From CAWUIO01 sp963922455 (lineage in GTDB: Bacteria > Bacteroidota > Bacteroidia > Cytophagales > Microscillaceae), in the NCBI GenBank assembly GCA_963922455.1, contig CAWUIO010000135.1, positions 1 to 16,109 on the forward strand: a DNA stretch of 16,109 bases, written 5' to 3'. A program made the translations under genes and the position numbers. Under the pieces are notes generated by a model. It worked only from the letters and a program-made list of their open reading frames with translations. It had not been told where the DNA came from and did not search any database. Shown here piece after piece: positions 1 to 9,800 of this stretch (the first letter of the stretch is position 1; every line of letters begins with the position of its first letter).

Positions 1-46
1 AGAGGGATACCTTTTGGCCAAGAAAATATTTGTGGGTAATCGATAG

Positions 47-79
47 GCTCAAACAGGCCGCTCTATCCCTCAGCCATTT
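47..79 (+). repeat. Partial copy (3' end) of a dispersed structured repeat
   Basis: This 33-base stretch matches 15549-15581 with a single difference. A diverged inverted copy of its core lies at 3694-3721. The shared core ends in CTCTATCCCTCAGCC. The 46 bases upstream contain neither the CGGGCTTTCG block nor the GC-rich hairpin found in the two long copies, so this looks like a truncated or solo 3' end. It sits about 115 bases before the monooxygenase start. Nothing else is evident in 1-193 apart from pyrimidine-rich sequence around 110-135 and a weak -7-like TAAATTTC at 152-159. Confidence 0.7.
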
Positions 80-193
80 TAAAATTAAGACACAAAGCTA
101 ATTCCTCTGGCCAGTCCCCTCCCTTTCCTTCCTTAATTCATATTTATTCTCTAAATTTCAAAAATATCACGCGCTTTTAGGAAAAACTAATAT

Positions 194-1561
194 ATGAAAA
201 AAGTATGTATCATCGGCGCCGGATCATCCGGAATTGCTGCCGCTAAGGTCTTGAAGGATTACGGCATTGCATATGATTGCTTTGAAAAAGGCTCCCAGAT
301 CGGGGGCAATTGGCGTTACGGCAATGATAACGGCATGTCATCGGCCTACTGGTCCTTACACATCAATACTTCTCGGGAAAAAATGGCTTACTCAGACTTT
401 CCCATGCCCTCCCACTACCCTGACTTTCCCCACCATACGCAGATTATAGCGTACTTTGAAGATTATGTGCGCCATTTTGGATGTAAAGATCACATTCAAT
501 TCAATACCGAAGTGACTCACATCGAGCCCCAAGAAGACGGTAGCTATATGGTCCGTACCGATCAGGGGCAAGTGTTCAATTATGCGGCCATCTTGGTAGC
601 CAATGGCCATCATTGGAAGCCTCGCTATCCCCAACCAGATTTTCCGGGAAAATTTAAGGGCGAAGTCATGCACTCTCATTTTTACAAGACCCCTGATCTT
701 TTTAGACCAGATAAAAACGTATTAATAGTAGGTATTGGTAATTCGGCCCTCGATATTGCCAGCGAAGCTGCCCGCCATACCCGGGGCAAAGTTACCCTAT
801 CTACTCGGAGTGGGGCCCACATCATTCCAAAATATATTTTTGGTAAACCCTTAGACCAGTTTGGCAACCCGGAAAGTGCTTCAGAATGGCCTTTATACTG
901 GCAACAAGCCATCTATCAGCTCATCTTGAGGCTGAGCCGGGGCAAACAGGAAACCTATGGCGTTCCCACTCCCAAAAGGCCGGTGTTTTCCGAACATCCA
1001 TCCGTCTCACAGGACTTTCTTTCCTTGGCAGGGCACGGGCGCATCCAAGTAAAACCCAATATTAAAAAATTAAAAGCCGATTATGTGCAGTTTCAAGATG
1101 GAAGTGAAGCTCCGGTTGATATCTTGATTTATGCTACCGGCTATGAAGTCAGCTTCCCTTTTCTAGGGCCAGAGGAATTCCCAGAATTTCAAATTGAGGA
1201 AAATAATAATTTACAGCTTTACCAAAGAGTGGTACATCCAGACTATCCTAATCTCTATTTTATTGGCCTATGCCAGCCATTAGGAGCCATTATGCCCTTG
1301 GCCGAACTACAATCTATCTGGGTGGCCAAACTCCTGAGAGGTACGGTTGCCTTGCCTGGGAGTAACTATTTGCGTTGGAAAATTGAGGAAGAGGCCAAGA
1401 AGATGAACAAGCAATATATCCAGTCGGCCCGGCATACCTTACAGGTTAACTTTTATACGTACAAAAAGGAACTGGAATTAGAGATGAAAAGAATGCGAAC
1501 TGGTAAAACAATCCAATTGGCCAAAAGACCACCCCTCGAATTGGCATCTGTACGAAAATAA
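194..1561 (+). CDS. Flavin-containing monooxygenase (class B, FMO family)
   Basis: This encodes a soluble NADPH- and FAD-dependent monooxygenase of 455 aa, a normal length for bacterial and YUCCA-like FMOs. Visible motifs are the N-terminal FAD-binding GAGSSG (residues 8-13), FEKGSQIGGNW (30-40), the FMO/BVMO fingerprint F-x-G-x3-H-x3-Y (F154, G156, H160, Y164), the NADPH-binding GIGNSA (180-185) and the C-terminal ATGY (314-317). The family forms a C4a-hydroperoxyflavin that oxygenates N or S atoms, or sometimes carbonyl carbons. The substrate cannot be read from the sequence. The ATG at 194 is preceded by an A-rich leader without a Shine-Dalgarno site, as is usual in Bacteroidota. The gene stands alone: downstream genes run the other way and a hairpin begins three bases after the stop. 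There is no signal peptide. The C-terminal 60 residues are Lys/Arg-rich, with no domain that I recognise. Confidence 0.93.
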   Translation: MKKVCIIGAGSSGIAAAKVLKDYGIAYDCFEKGSQIGGNWRYGNDNGMSSAYWSLHINTSREKMAYSDFPMPSHYPDFPHHTQIIAYFEDYVRHFGCKDHIQFNTEVTHIEPQEDGSYMVRTDQGQVFNYAAILVANGHHWKPRYPQPDFPGKFKGEVMHSHFYKTPDLFRPDKNVLIVGIGNSALDIASEAARHTRGKVTLSTRSGAHIIPKYIFGKPLDQFGNPESASEWPLYWQQAIYQLILRLSRGKQETYGVPTPKRPVFSEHPSVSQDFLSLAGHGRIQVKPNIKKLKADYVQFQDGSEAPVDILIYATGYEVSFPFLGPEEFPEFQIEENNNLQLYQRVVHPDYPNLYFIGLCQPLGAIMPLAELQSIWVAKLLRGTVALPGSNYLRWKIEEEAKKMNKQYIQSARHTLQVNFYTYKKELELEMKRMRTGKTIQLAKRPPLELASVRK

Positions 1562-1563
1562 AA

Positions 1564-1583
1564 ATCCTTCTCAGGAGAAGGAT
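1564..1583 (-). terminator. Hairpin with T-run on the - strand, between converging genes
   Basis: A perfect 9-base inverted repeat, ATCCTTCTC and GAGAAGGAT, flanks AG. Read on the - strand the stem is followed by a T-rich tail (TTTTTATTTT), so it is built to end leftward transcription from the small ORF or from cbpA. Read on the + strand no T-run follows, but the stem starts three bases after the monooxygenase stop and could mark that transcript's 3' end too. Confidence 0.6.
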
Positions 1584-1677
1584 AGTTAGGCTGAACTATG
1601 GGCAATCTTCACAAAAATCATCGTAATAAACGGAGATGAAAGGAAGGTATAAGAAAGTATGAGGAGAAAACCTCAAC

Positions 1678-1773
1678 TTAATTAAAAGGCCGCTTATTTT
1701 TTACGGGAACGGGTTTTAATACTGGCTTTTTGTCTTGAAAGAGTTGCTTTAAAAGATCTAATATCTTATCCAT
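1678..1773 (-). CDS. Possible 31-aa microprotein, Lys/Pro-rich tail
   Basis: This short ORF runs from ATG at 1773 to TAA at 1678. It begins MDKILDLLKQLFQ, an amphipathic helix with hydrophobic residues at i/i+3/i+4, and continues with a basic Lys/Pro tail (KKPVLKPVPVKNKRPFN, residues 15-31). There is no Cys, no transmembrane segment and no signal peptide. It has no clear Shine-Dalgarno site, which is normal for Bacteroidota. A hairpin with a - strand T-run lies about 95 bases downstream (1564-1583), and another hairpin (1888-1910) separates it from cbpA, so it may be its own transcript. The helix-plus-basic-tail pattern is not random-looking, but at this length chance cannot be excluded. I do not recognise a family. 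Confidence 0.4.
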   Translation of the reverse strand: MDKILDLLKQLFQDKKPVLKPVPVKNKRPFN

Positions 1774-1887
1774 AAGGTGTGTGGGTATTTTGTATCAGTT
1801 TGAATAGTTTTTTTTTAAATCTCCGTTGCTTATTACCTACGTTAAATTTAAGAAAAAGATGAAGGAATTACTAATAAATACCACGAA

Positions 1888-1910
1888 AAGGCCCATTTTG
1901 TTTTGGCCTT
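1888..1910 (-). terminator. Weak terminator after the cbpA-like gene
   Basis: AAGGCC and GGCCTT form a 6-bp stem with an 11-base A/T-rich loop. Read leftward, the stem ends in GGCCTTTT. It lies about 85 bases beyond the stop of the DnaJ-family gene. The short U-run makes it a weak candidate. Confidence 0.4.
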
Positions 1911-1994
1911 CTTAAACTTTTCCTTCTTTCGCCTAAATCTTGTTGAGATCAAGGGCCATGCGCCAGGTTCTTAGGCAAGCGATGGCCCCATTTC

Positions 1995-2903
1995 TTATTT
2001 TGAATTTTCTTGAAGATTTTCCCACATTTTTTTCTGCTCTTCGCTTAAGGATTGGGGTACTTGAATGGCAACTTCTAATAACAAGTCTCCATAATCAGCT
2101 CCTGGTTTGTATGGGGGCATACCCTTACCTTTTAACCGAAGGGTTTTCCCACTGGGGGTACCGGCCGGTATTTTGACACCGAGGCTACCGCCAAGGGTTG
2201 AAACGGTTACCTTCCCTCCCAAAGTAGCCGTAAACACATCCACCTCGAGGGTTTTCCTTAGGTTTTCTCCTTGTACCTGATACTGGGCGTGTTTTGCAAG
2301 TAAGACCTTGATGTAAATATCGGCTCCGGCTGCTTCCTTATCCGCCGGGACCCGCAGGGTTTGCCCGTGCTTAATCCCCGGTTTAATTTGAATCTTTACT
2401 GTACGCTCACCCGTGTCTATGATACGGGATGTGCCGTGATAGGCTTCTTCCAGGGTGATATGCACTTCTCCTTCCAATCGGGCTTTTGGCCTATAGTTGC
2501 TGCGGTAATTACCCCCACTGGCATTTTTACCAAAGAAGCTACCAAAAATATCAGAAAAGCCTTCCTTATCGAATAAATCTTGCCAATCACCCTCAACATG
2601 ATAAGAGCCCCTCGAGCCGGCCCCCTGGTAGGCGTAGGTATGGGCAGAACCTTCTCCGTGAGTTTTTTCATAAGCTTCGGCTTCTTTCCACTTTTCGCCA
2701 AATTGGTCATAGAGTTTCCGTTTATTTGGGTCTTTCAGGACCTCATACGCTTCTTGAATCTCTTGAAATTTTTGTTTGGCCTCGGGTTTATCGGGGTTTT
2801 GATCGGGATGGTATTTTTTTGCCAAGGTTTTGTAGGCCTTTTTGAGCTCTTCTTCGCCAGCGTCACGGCCTAGTCCTAATATGGTATAATACTGGTCTTT
2901 CAT
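1995..2903 (-). CDS. cbpA: DnaJ-family co-chaperone, zinc-finger-less (CbpA type)
   Basis: This is a cytoplasmic Hsp40 that would stimulate DnaK ATPase and deliver unfolded clients. I start it at ATG 2903, giving 302 aa, because MKDQYYTILGL is the canonical J-domain opening. The upstream in-frame start at 2927 only adds eight unrelated residues. The J-domain occupies residues 1-70, with the DnaK-contacting HPD at 32-34 and the helix IV region KRKLYDQFGE. A Gly/Phe-containing linker follows (about 80-140). The two C-terminal substrate-binding beta-domains come next, including EGEVHITLEEAYHGT and the GDLLLEVAIQVP stretch near the end. There are no CxxCxGxG repeats, so it is type II and resembles CbpA/DnaJB rather than canonical DnaJ. 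It follows the sHSP gene by 107 bases on the same strand. A hairpin in the gap leaves open whether they share a transcript. Confidence 0.9.
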   Translation of the reverse strand: MKDQYYTILGLGRDAGEEELKKAYKTLAKKYHPDQNPDKPEAKQKFQEIQEAYEVLKDPNKRKLYDQFGEKWKEAEAYEKTHGEGSAHTYAYQGAGSRGSYHVEGDWQDLFDKEGFSDIFGSFFGKNASGGNYRSNYRPKARLEGEVHITLEEAYHGTSRIIDTGERTVKIQIKPGIKHGQTLRVPADKEAAGADIYIKVLLAKHAQYQVQGENLRKTLEVDVFTATLGGKVTVSTLGGSLGVKIPAGTPSGKTLRLKGKGMPPYKPGADYGDLLLEVAIQVPQSLSEEQKKMWENLQENSK

Positions 2904-2932
2904 GGTTTTCTTTTGTTTGTTTAGCACAAATA

Positions 2933-2958
2933 GAAAGGCAAACCTTTGGCTGCCTTTC
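2933..2958 (-). terminator. Hairpin between sHSP and cbpA genes
   Basis: GAAAGGCA and TGCCTTTC form a perfect 8-bp stem around a 10-base loop, 52 bases after the sHSP stop and 30 bases before the chosen cbpA start. The leftward tail is only moderately T-rich (TATTTGTG), so it could be a leaky terminator that sets the sHSP:CbpA ratio, or an mRNA-processing or stability hairpin. The tail also resembles a degenerate -7 element (consensus TAnnTTTG). Confidence 0.45.
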
Positions 2959-3010
2959 CAGGTACTATATCAATCTAAGGCACGTGTTTTACTGGGCCTA
3001 CCAGACTATC

Positions 3011-3460
3011 TTACTGAATGGAGATAGTTCTTGGGGTTTTTGCTTTGGCTTCTTCACGCTTAGGAATACTTATCTTTAAGATTCCATGGGTATAGTTGGC
3101 AATAATCTTGTCGTAATCAACGGAGTTAGGCAATGTAAATGACCGCTGGAAGCTTTGATAGCTAAATTCGCGGCGGGTGAACGTCCCGTTTTCGGCCTTT
3201 TCTTCCGTTTTGTTTTTTTGTTGGGAAGAAATTTTAAGTAGGTTGTGATCTAGCTCAATTTTGAAATCTTCCTTTTTCAATCCAGGGGCAGCCAATTCTA
3301 CCTGAAAATCATCTTCGGTTTCTTGGATATTCACAGCCGGAAGGCTGGCACTGGCAAAGTTTTGATTGTCAAAGATGTCCCGGTTAAAAAATTGATCTAC
3401 CATCCGGTTAAACGGAAAGAACAAATTGTCTCGATCCTTATCAAATTTTGTAAGTGACAT
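3011..3460 (-). CDS. Small heat-shock protein (Hsp20, alpha-crystallin domain)
   Basis: This is an ATP-independent holdase that binds unfolding proteins in the cytoplasm. I start it at ATG 3460, giving 149 aa (MSLTKFDKDRDNLFFPFN). The longer frame back to 3505 would place its first codon inside a plausible promoter -7 element. A disordered Phe-rich N-terminal arm (1-40) precedes the alpha-crystallin domain (about 42-140). That domain carries the PGLKKEDFKIEL strand pair, the family signature ending in ANYTHGILKISIPK, and a C-terminal I-x-I anchor (ISI in RTISIQ) used for oligomer assembly. The gene lies directly upstream of the CbpA-like co-chaperone on the same strand, consistent with a heat-stress unit that passes clients on to DnaK. 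Family assignment is firm; co-regulation is inferred. Confidence 0.92.
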   Translation of the reverse strand: MSLTKFDKDRDNLFFPFNRMVDQFFNRDIFDNQNFASASLPAVNIQETEDDFQVELAAPGLKKEDFKIELDHNLLKISSQQKNKTEEKAENGTFTRREFSYQSFQRSFTLPNSVDYDKIIANYTHGILKISIPKREEAKAKTPRTISIQ

Positions 3461-3498
3461 ACGAATACATGTTAAGGTTTGACCATCTAATTGACTTT

Positions 3499-3527
3499 CA
3501 AGCATATATACTCAAGACTGATACCAA
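3499..3527 (-). promoter_or_regulatory. Candidate Bacteroidota-type promoter for the sHSP gene
   Basis: On the - strand TATGCTTG (3506-3499) matches seven of eight bases of the Bacteroidota -7 consensus TAnnTTTG. A TTG at 3527-3525 lies 18 bases upstream as a -33-like element. This would give a leader of roughly 30 bases to the ATG at 3460 and argues for that start. No CIRCE inverted repeat is seen. Confidence 0.35.
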
Positions 3528-3693
3528 GGCCCCAGGAAGGAAAAAAAGGCAGGAAAACAAGACAAAGTGGCGCTAAAATAAAATTCAGGCTTTAAAATCA
3601 ATGCCATTTTGACACCAAACCCCAAAAATCGCCCCAAAAACCTAGGGATTTGGATGGTTGAAAAGATCTAGGCATTATAAAAAACGAATTTTT

Positions 3694-3824
3694 GGCTTAG
3701 GGATAGAGGCTTTGTTTGAGCCCGCCGCGGGTATGCGGGGGGCAGGCGAGTGCCGAAAGCCCGGCCCGCGCTGCCTCATACTTGAAGGCTAGCCCTACTT
3801 ATTTTTTAGCGCGGGCAAGCCCCC
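3694..3824 (-). repeat. Full copy of the dispersed structured repeat (131 bases)
   Basis: Read on the - strand the element begins GGGGGCTTGCCC. It continues with a 9-bp stem (plus-strand 3808-3816 with 3764-3772; GCCCGCGCT/AGCGCGGGC) around a 35-base loop, then CGGGCTTTCGGCACTCGCC, then GGGCTCAAACA, and closes with CTCTATCCCTAAGCC. The same order of blocks, at nearly the same total length, occurs at 15448-15581. It lies between the sHSP leader and the terminator of the giant gene and contains no ORF. Bases 3540-3690 show nothing else that I can name. Confidence 0.75.
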
Positions 3825-3839
3825 GATTTTTTATAGGAC

Positions 3840-3867
3840 AAAAAAAAGCCCCCCCTTTCGGGGCGGC
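3840..3867 (-). terminator. Strong rho-independent terminator of the giant gene
   Basis: On the - strand GCC-G-CCCC, loop GAAA, GGGG-G-GGC forms a GC stem with one internal G/G mismatch and a tetraloop, followed by eight T. It begins 25 bases after the stop codon of the 9-kb gene. Confidence 0.9.
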
Positions 3868-3891
3868 CTTCTATATGAATCCAAACTAAAC

Positions 3892-6800
3892 TTACTGTTT
3901 CATCATTTTGAGGGTATGTTGCTCCCCGTTTACAAGCATACGCAGTACATACCAGCCACTAGCCAATTGATTTACTCGGCTACTGAGGTTGGCTTCCATC
4001 TCCGCCAAAGATCCTGACAAGCGAAGGATCAAGCGGCCTTGTCGGTCGTAGAGCTGGGCACTTCCCCCCTCAACGGTTCGCAGTCCTTCCGAAGCTTGGA
4101 AATTAACTTCATCCCGGACCGGGTTGGGATAGATACCCATGCCCGTAGCATCGGGACCTTCTACAAATCGAACCTCACTGTACGTAAAGCTACCATCTGT
4201 ATCTACTTGTTTTAAGCGGTAGTAGGCACTTTGGCTGGCAAAATTATCGGCAAATTGATAGCTTCTCAATACCGTACTGTTACCCGCTCCGTCTACAAAA
4301 CCGATCCGTTCAAAGTTCTGCCCGTCGGCGCTCTTTTGTACTTCAAAACCTACATTTTCTTGCTCGGCGGCCGTTTGCCAGAAGAGGTCAACCTGCTTGT
4401 CATTTTTACGCTCGGCTACGAAGCTAATCAAGCTAACGGGTAACGATCCGTTTAATTGTCCGGCAATCATCACCTGGCTAAACGAGGTTATACCGGTAAA
4501 CTCCAACTCATCCTGTACCATATCGATACCGGTAGCCATAAAGATTTCTGGCCAGGTGTCTGTGGCATTGGAGGGACGTTTGTACATGTTGTAGTCGGCA
4601 ACGTTCGCACTTAATAAGGATCCAGTCGGTAGCGTAAATCGTAAAGTCATAGGACTTAAACCGCTCACATTGCTCCCGTAATTTCGTATAACCCAGTAGC
4701 TGATAGCCTTTTCGGCGGAGGGGTCCGGATCTGTACCGGCCGGGGCCAAGGAATCAATACGGGTTACCACTAGTTCCCCTTGGGGATGAATGGCTCCAAA
4801 ATCAATTTCCAAGTCCGTGTCAGTAAAGGATACCGTTCCATTGGCCAGACTAGTTGCTGTGAAGGAAGCCCCTCCTCCAATTGGTTCGTTGGCAATTTGT
4901 CGGCCTAAGGCACCTTGTAAGGTTCCGTACAAGCCATTGCTTAGCTCTTCGGCTTCGGTACCGGCCACTTCGTTGAACTGCCAGTATCCTAGGAGACCTG
5001 ATTCTAGCCCATATAGGGTTAGGTAAATACTCTCCCTAATATCTTTCAGGCTACGTCCTACACTCCACACACGTACCTCATCAATATCTCCTTCAAAGTA
5101 GCTATTGCTCACCTCCGGGTTGTTACCAATTTGTACCGCGAGGTTGTTGGTATTAAAGTTACCAACTAAGGCTTGTTGGTTTTCTAAGACTCCATCAATA
5201 CAAATGCTCATTTCCGTGCCATCATAAGAGCCGGCTACGTGGTGCCATTCACCATCGGCCAGGTCGCTAGTTCCGAGCATAGTGATCAAACCATCTAGGC
5301 CAAATTGAAGCTTTCCATCATTGGCCAGGGAGAGCTTCCAAGCTGAATTTCCTTTACTGATGATGGTTTTTTCTTGATTTCGGACATCATTGGTGCGAAT
5401 CCAAGCTTCCAGGGTAATCTCACTGTTGAGATCAAAACGGCCTTCTTTTTCTATTTGAATGGCATCATCGATACCATCTAAGTTCATTAAGAATCCGGGT
5501 ATGTGCTCGGTTTGGGCTATAATTCGCTCTCCCGCCGGATTTCCAGAAGCCACGGCATAGTCAATACTATTGAGACCTACCGAGACTACTTCGGCATCTA
5601 TCAAGTTGCCCGAAGTGGCATTGGAGTCAATATCCATCACGACCCAGAAATAGTGTGTCCCACTGCTTAAGTTTTGGGGTACACTTCCTATGACAAACTC
5701 ATTGCTTGTTACATCTACTTCCAGGCCAAATAAAGCAGCATTAAAATAAGTAGCAGCGTTGCCAGTGTAGAAGACTTTGGCTTTTTTCACGTCATTCAAA
5801 TCACTGGTTCCGGTAGTACGGATGAGCAAGGAGGCTACGGAGAAATTTTCAGGGCTTGTAATAGCCACTCGGAGTACTTCTTTATTTTCGGCCCCAGGGA
5901 TGATCTTCCGAGCGATTTGTTGCACATCAATCTGAATGTCTTCTACCCGTAGTTTGAACACATCAATTACAAATGCGCCAATCGGGTCAGCAATGGTAAG
6001 TTGTATGTCTAATTCTCCTATATCGGTATCATCTGGCGTCCCTGTGAAGGTATTAGTAAGCGGATCGTAAGACAACCAAGCCGGAAGTGGCGACCCCCCT
6101 ACCAAGCTTGCTGTAATATCTAAACTATCTCCATTTAAATCAAGGTATGCTCCATTGGGCACCGTATACGTGTATACTTGACCAACCAAGGTAGACTGAT
6201 CTGAAATTGGAGTAATGACAACAGGTGCTGTATTACTGGGGTTACCTAAGAAAGTTACTTCAACCGCAGATACCGTAGGATCGTCAAAGCTTCCGGTTAG
6301 GAAATCGATGTCTAGTTTTCCATCATTCACGACGGTACTAAACGTTCGGATCACGGCCCGGTTCCTTCCCCCGGCTACTAAGTAAATATCAAAGTTGTTT
6401 AGTACCCGAGTCCCTTCAATTTCCACGTGAAAACGTCTTTGCGAAGATCCGTTTTTGGAAGGCTCATTGAAATAAAGCTTCACTTCGTATTCTCCATTGA
6501 AGGCTACTGGGATGTTGTAACTAAACGCATCAATACGACGGAGTCGGAACAATTTATCATCCTCGGTATTTTGTATTTCATCGTTATTATTTACCCCGCT
6601 GATACGTCCTCCTGAGAAATGTACATCAGGAATAAACTCCCGCCCATCTTTGGTAAGGAAGTTTTGATTTTCCTCTCCTGAGTTGATACGGATAGGGCAG
6701 TTCAGTTCGCGTACGATATTAAAGAATTTGGTATTCGAGCAACCGTTGGCATCAAAGACGGTTACAAAGTATTGTCCAACACTCAGTCCATCCAAGGATA

Positions 6801-9800
6801 AGCCACTCGTAAGGGGGTTATTATTCCAAATTACGGTGTAAGGGGCAATACCTCCGGTGATTTGTTCAACGGCCGCGGCGGCTTTATCATTTAAATCACA
6901 ACCGGCCAGGGAAGGGGTGATGACAAAGTCAATAGAACTCAATCCTTCCACGGTTACTTCGGTGGTAATTTCGCAATCAGAGTCAGCGTCTTTGGCATAC
7001 ATGGTATAAATACCCGGGCGTAAGTTCTCAAATCTACCCGAAGCTTGGTATGGCCCAAACTTACCGAGTTTATATTCAATATTGGCGGCTCCGGAGGCAC
7101 TTACTTCTATGATACCGTTTGTCTTATCGCACTCCGTTGGCACAACCAGGTCGGTCGTGATGCTCAGGCTATTATTGTAGTCATTGCGGTAAATTTCAAT
7201 GGCAGAGATAGCCGGACGGTTCACTATCGGGTTTAGGGTAAGGTTTAGGGTACCATCGTTTACTTCTACATCAATATCCTTCACCAATGCCGTACGATCC
7301 CCCACCTCTTTGATAATGTCCAAACCTTGGATACGGGTTTCTCCTTCTACGATAATATCGTTTACCCGGTCATTGGTTTGAGACCAGTACATTTCGGCAA
7401 AGTGTAAACGAACCGTGTAATTTCCGGCGGCCATTCCAGGGAATTGATAAGAAATGGGGCGCAGGTCTGTCACCGAAGACATATACCGACTATACAAAGG
7501 ATCTATATCCGTCTCGGCCACTTCGTAGGAATCGGCAAATGTATCTAATTTAAAGCCCGAACCATCTTTGTATGTTTGGTCAGTTTCCCAAACTACTCCG
7601 CCAATGGTGGTATTAGATACTCCAATGTCCAAAGCGTTTTTAATTCGTCTTACCACCGTTGTTTGGAAACAGCTGCTTTGCGCAATGGCCGATAAAGGTA
7701 TCCGCATGGGAGAGGCATCACTGTTATAATGAATCAACAAGGCGGCATTTTTCAAACCAGTAGAATTGGGCATGTAGGCCAAGTTAAAACTAGTCTGGTC
7801 TGGCGAGTTTAGCAAAGGATCATGGGGCAATAACGTGGTCTTAGTTGGCATCGTAGCCACAAACTCAGTACGGTCGGGCCCAATTACTTCAATGTTTGAG
7901 ATCACAATGTCCGGATCGTCGTCTTCAGGGAATATTTGGCCTAAACTCCTTAAATATACGGTACGGTTTACTTGGTCACCAATCATAGCTTCTCCAAGAT
8001 CTAAGGCCGATTGTTTCTCATCCTGGTCGGCCGGGATACCATTCCCGGAAACCAAGGTTGACGAGTAACCGGTTCCGTTTTCGGGACGGACATTGGTAAT
8101 CACGAACAAGTTATCATTGTAATCCCAGTTGGATGCATTTCCGATCGCATCATTGGCAAGAATGAAACTATTAGGAACAATCTCTCCTTTGGAGTTGCGT
8201 AACTTCCAAACCCGGATACCTACCAAGCTGTCGGTATTCAAGAAGCGGTTTGTATTATCATTTTGAATTGTCACATTAAAAGGGACACTGGGGCTTATGG
8301 TTCCATCGGCTGGATCGCCATAAATACCATCTCCACCTTTGGTATTTTTTCTGGGCAAGATACTTTGTGAATCTACGCCAATCCCTTTGTTTTTAAGAAT
8401 TTTAGTTCCACCCTTTTGGGTTAAGTCTTCTGAGTAGAATATATCTACGGAGTAGAATCCCCAACAACAGCTATGATAGGCTGCCAGTTGGCGCACATAT
8501 ACGGGCTTGGTTTGATCTACCCGTACAAAGTTTGGAGCTATTACTTCATCTCCAGTAGGCGTGACAATGTCGCTACGTTTGTTTCGGGTAAACCCAATAT
8601 CGATGGTCAAACCGAAGGCAGCCAAAATATCATTAGCCAAGGGCTCATTATTTCCTTCCGCATTTCTTTGCCACAAGCCGTGTAATTGAACTTCTCTAAC
8701 GGGCGTCTCATCATCATTAGAAACAATCGTGAGTGTTTCGTGCAAGACTTTAATACCGTTGCTTCGCGGGTTCGGAGGATCCACGGCTATAAACTTCATT
8801 TCTACATCAACAAACTCATTGGAGCTGATACTGATAGGTAAGGAAGTTTCTGGGTCAAAATTGCTGCCAAATACTTTATTAATTGCCCAATAATTGGGGT
8901 TAGAAACAATCAAATCATCAATGGTAAGGTTTCCAAGACCGCGGTTATGTATCCGGAGGGTTACCCGGTCGTGGCTTTCGGCCGCGGGAGTATTTCCGTT
9001 GATACCATACCAACGGTTTTGAATACGGCTAAACGCCAACTCGTCATCTTCTGGAAACTTGTCCCGGTTTTCCAGGACCATTTTGTTATTGTAAAGCGGT
9101 ACCAGACGTACCTCAAAATCGTAAGTACCGCTTATGGTAGTTAATGCATTATTGTCGGTAGCTCGGGCTTGGAGCGAGTAGAAACCCGGTTCGTTTAAGT
9201 AGAGAGGATTAAGGTATGGTTCCCAATTCACTCCATCAAAGCTATATTCGAGGCTACTAATTCCACTGCCATTTACCGCGGTGGCTTCTAAGGTGGCTAC
9301 TGCTTCATTTTTGAATACACCAGGCAAATAGTTTTGGCCAGTTAAGGTGACCTCCACAACCGGAGGGATGTTAGTCAGATCAGAAACATCATTGACCTGC
9401 AATTCTACAACAACGCTAGCATCGGCATAACCAGAACTGATGGCCGTTACCGTGGCGTAGTAGGTATCTGGCACCAAACCGTCCGTTTGTACGCTAATAT
9501 TGTTAGATCCAACCACTCCATTACCTGGTAAGGTCAACCAAGTATCTTCCAGGCCTTTTTGGAAGCGAATATCCGTAGGGCTGCCTTGGGCAACCGTCAA
9601 ATCAATTGCTTGGCTTGCCGAGTTACTCCCACGATCTAGAGAGAAGCGCAGGGTATCTTGAACAATATCCATTCCCAGAGGCAACACTTTCATACTTACC
9701 AGTAATTCTCCGTCATCATAGCCCGGAGCACTGGCCCGAACTGTTGTATTGTAAGTACCTGGTGGCAAACCACTGGCATCAAAGTCAAAGCTAAGGTTGC

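Noticed and set aside
1..46. Possible further part of the dispersed repeat or the end of an upstream gene
   Set aside because: No block of the long repeat copies is recognisable here and no reading frame can be supported in 46 bases.
152..159. TAAATTTC as a -7 promoter element for the monooxygenase
   Set aside because: It matches seven of eight consensus positions, but no -33 TTG is found at the right distance in the pyrimidine-rich upstream sequence.
1940..2176. 78-codon frame on the + strand opposite cbpA, and many other long frames opposite the giant gene
   Set aside because: They are shadows of well-supported coding sequence on the other strand, with no domain content or start context.
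2904..2927. Longer N-terminus for the DnaJ-family protein (start at 2927)
   Set aside because: The eight extra residues precede a canonical J-domain opening (MKDQYYTILGL). Nothing supports the upstream start.
3461..3505. Longer N-terminus for the sHSP (start at 3505)
   Set aside because: The added residues (MLESQLDGQTLTCIR) do not look like an sHSP arm and would put the start codon within the candidate -7 element. MSLTKFDKDRDN is a typical start.
3535..3614. 25-codon ORF on the - strand upstream of the sHSP (starting MPRSF), with a TGG-N-GC pattern resembling a sigma-54 site nearby
   Set aside because: The ORF has biased, repetitive Trp/Gly content from a low-complexity stretch and no supporting context. 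The GG-N10-GC spacing is met, but the flanking bases fit the sigma-54 consensus poorly and it lies about 150 bases from the gene.
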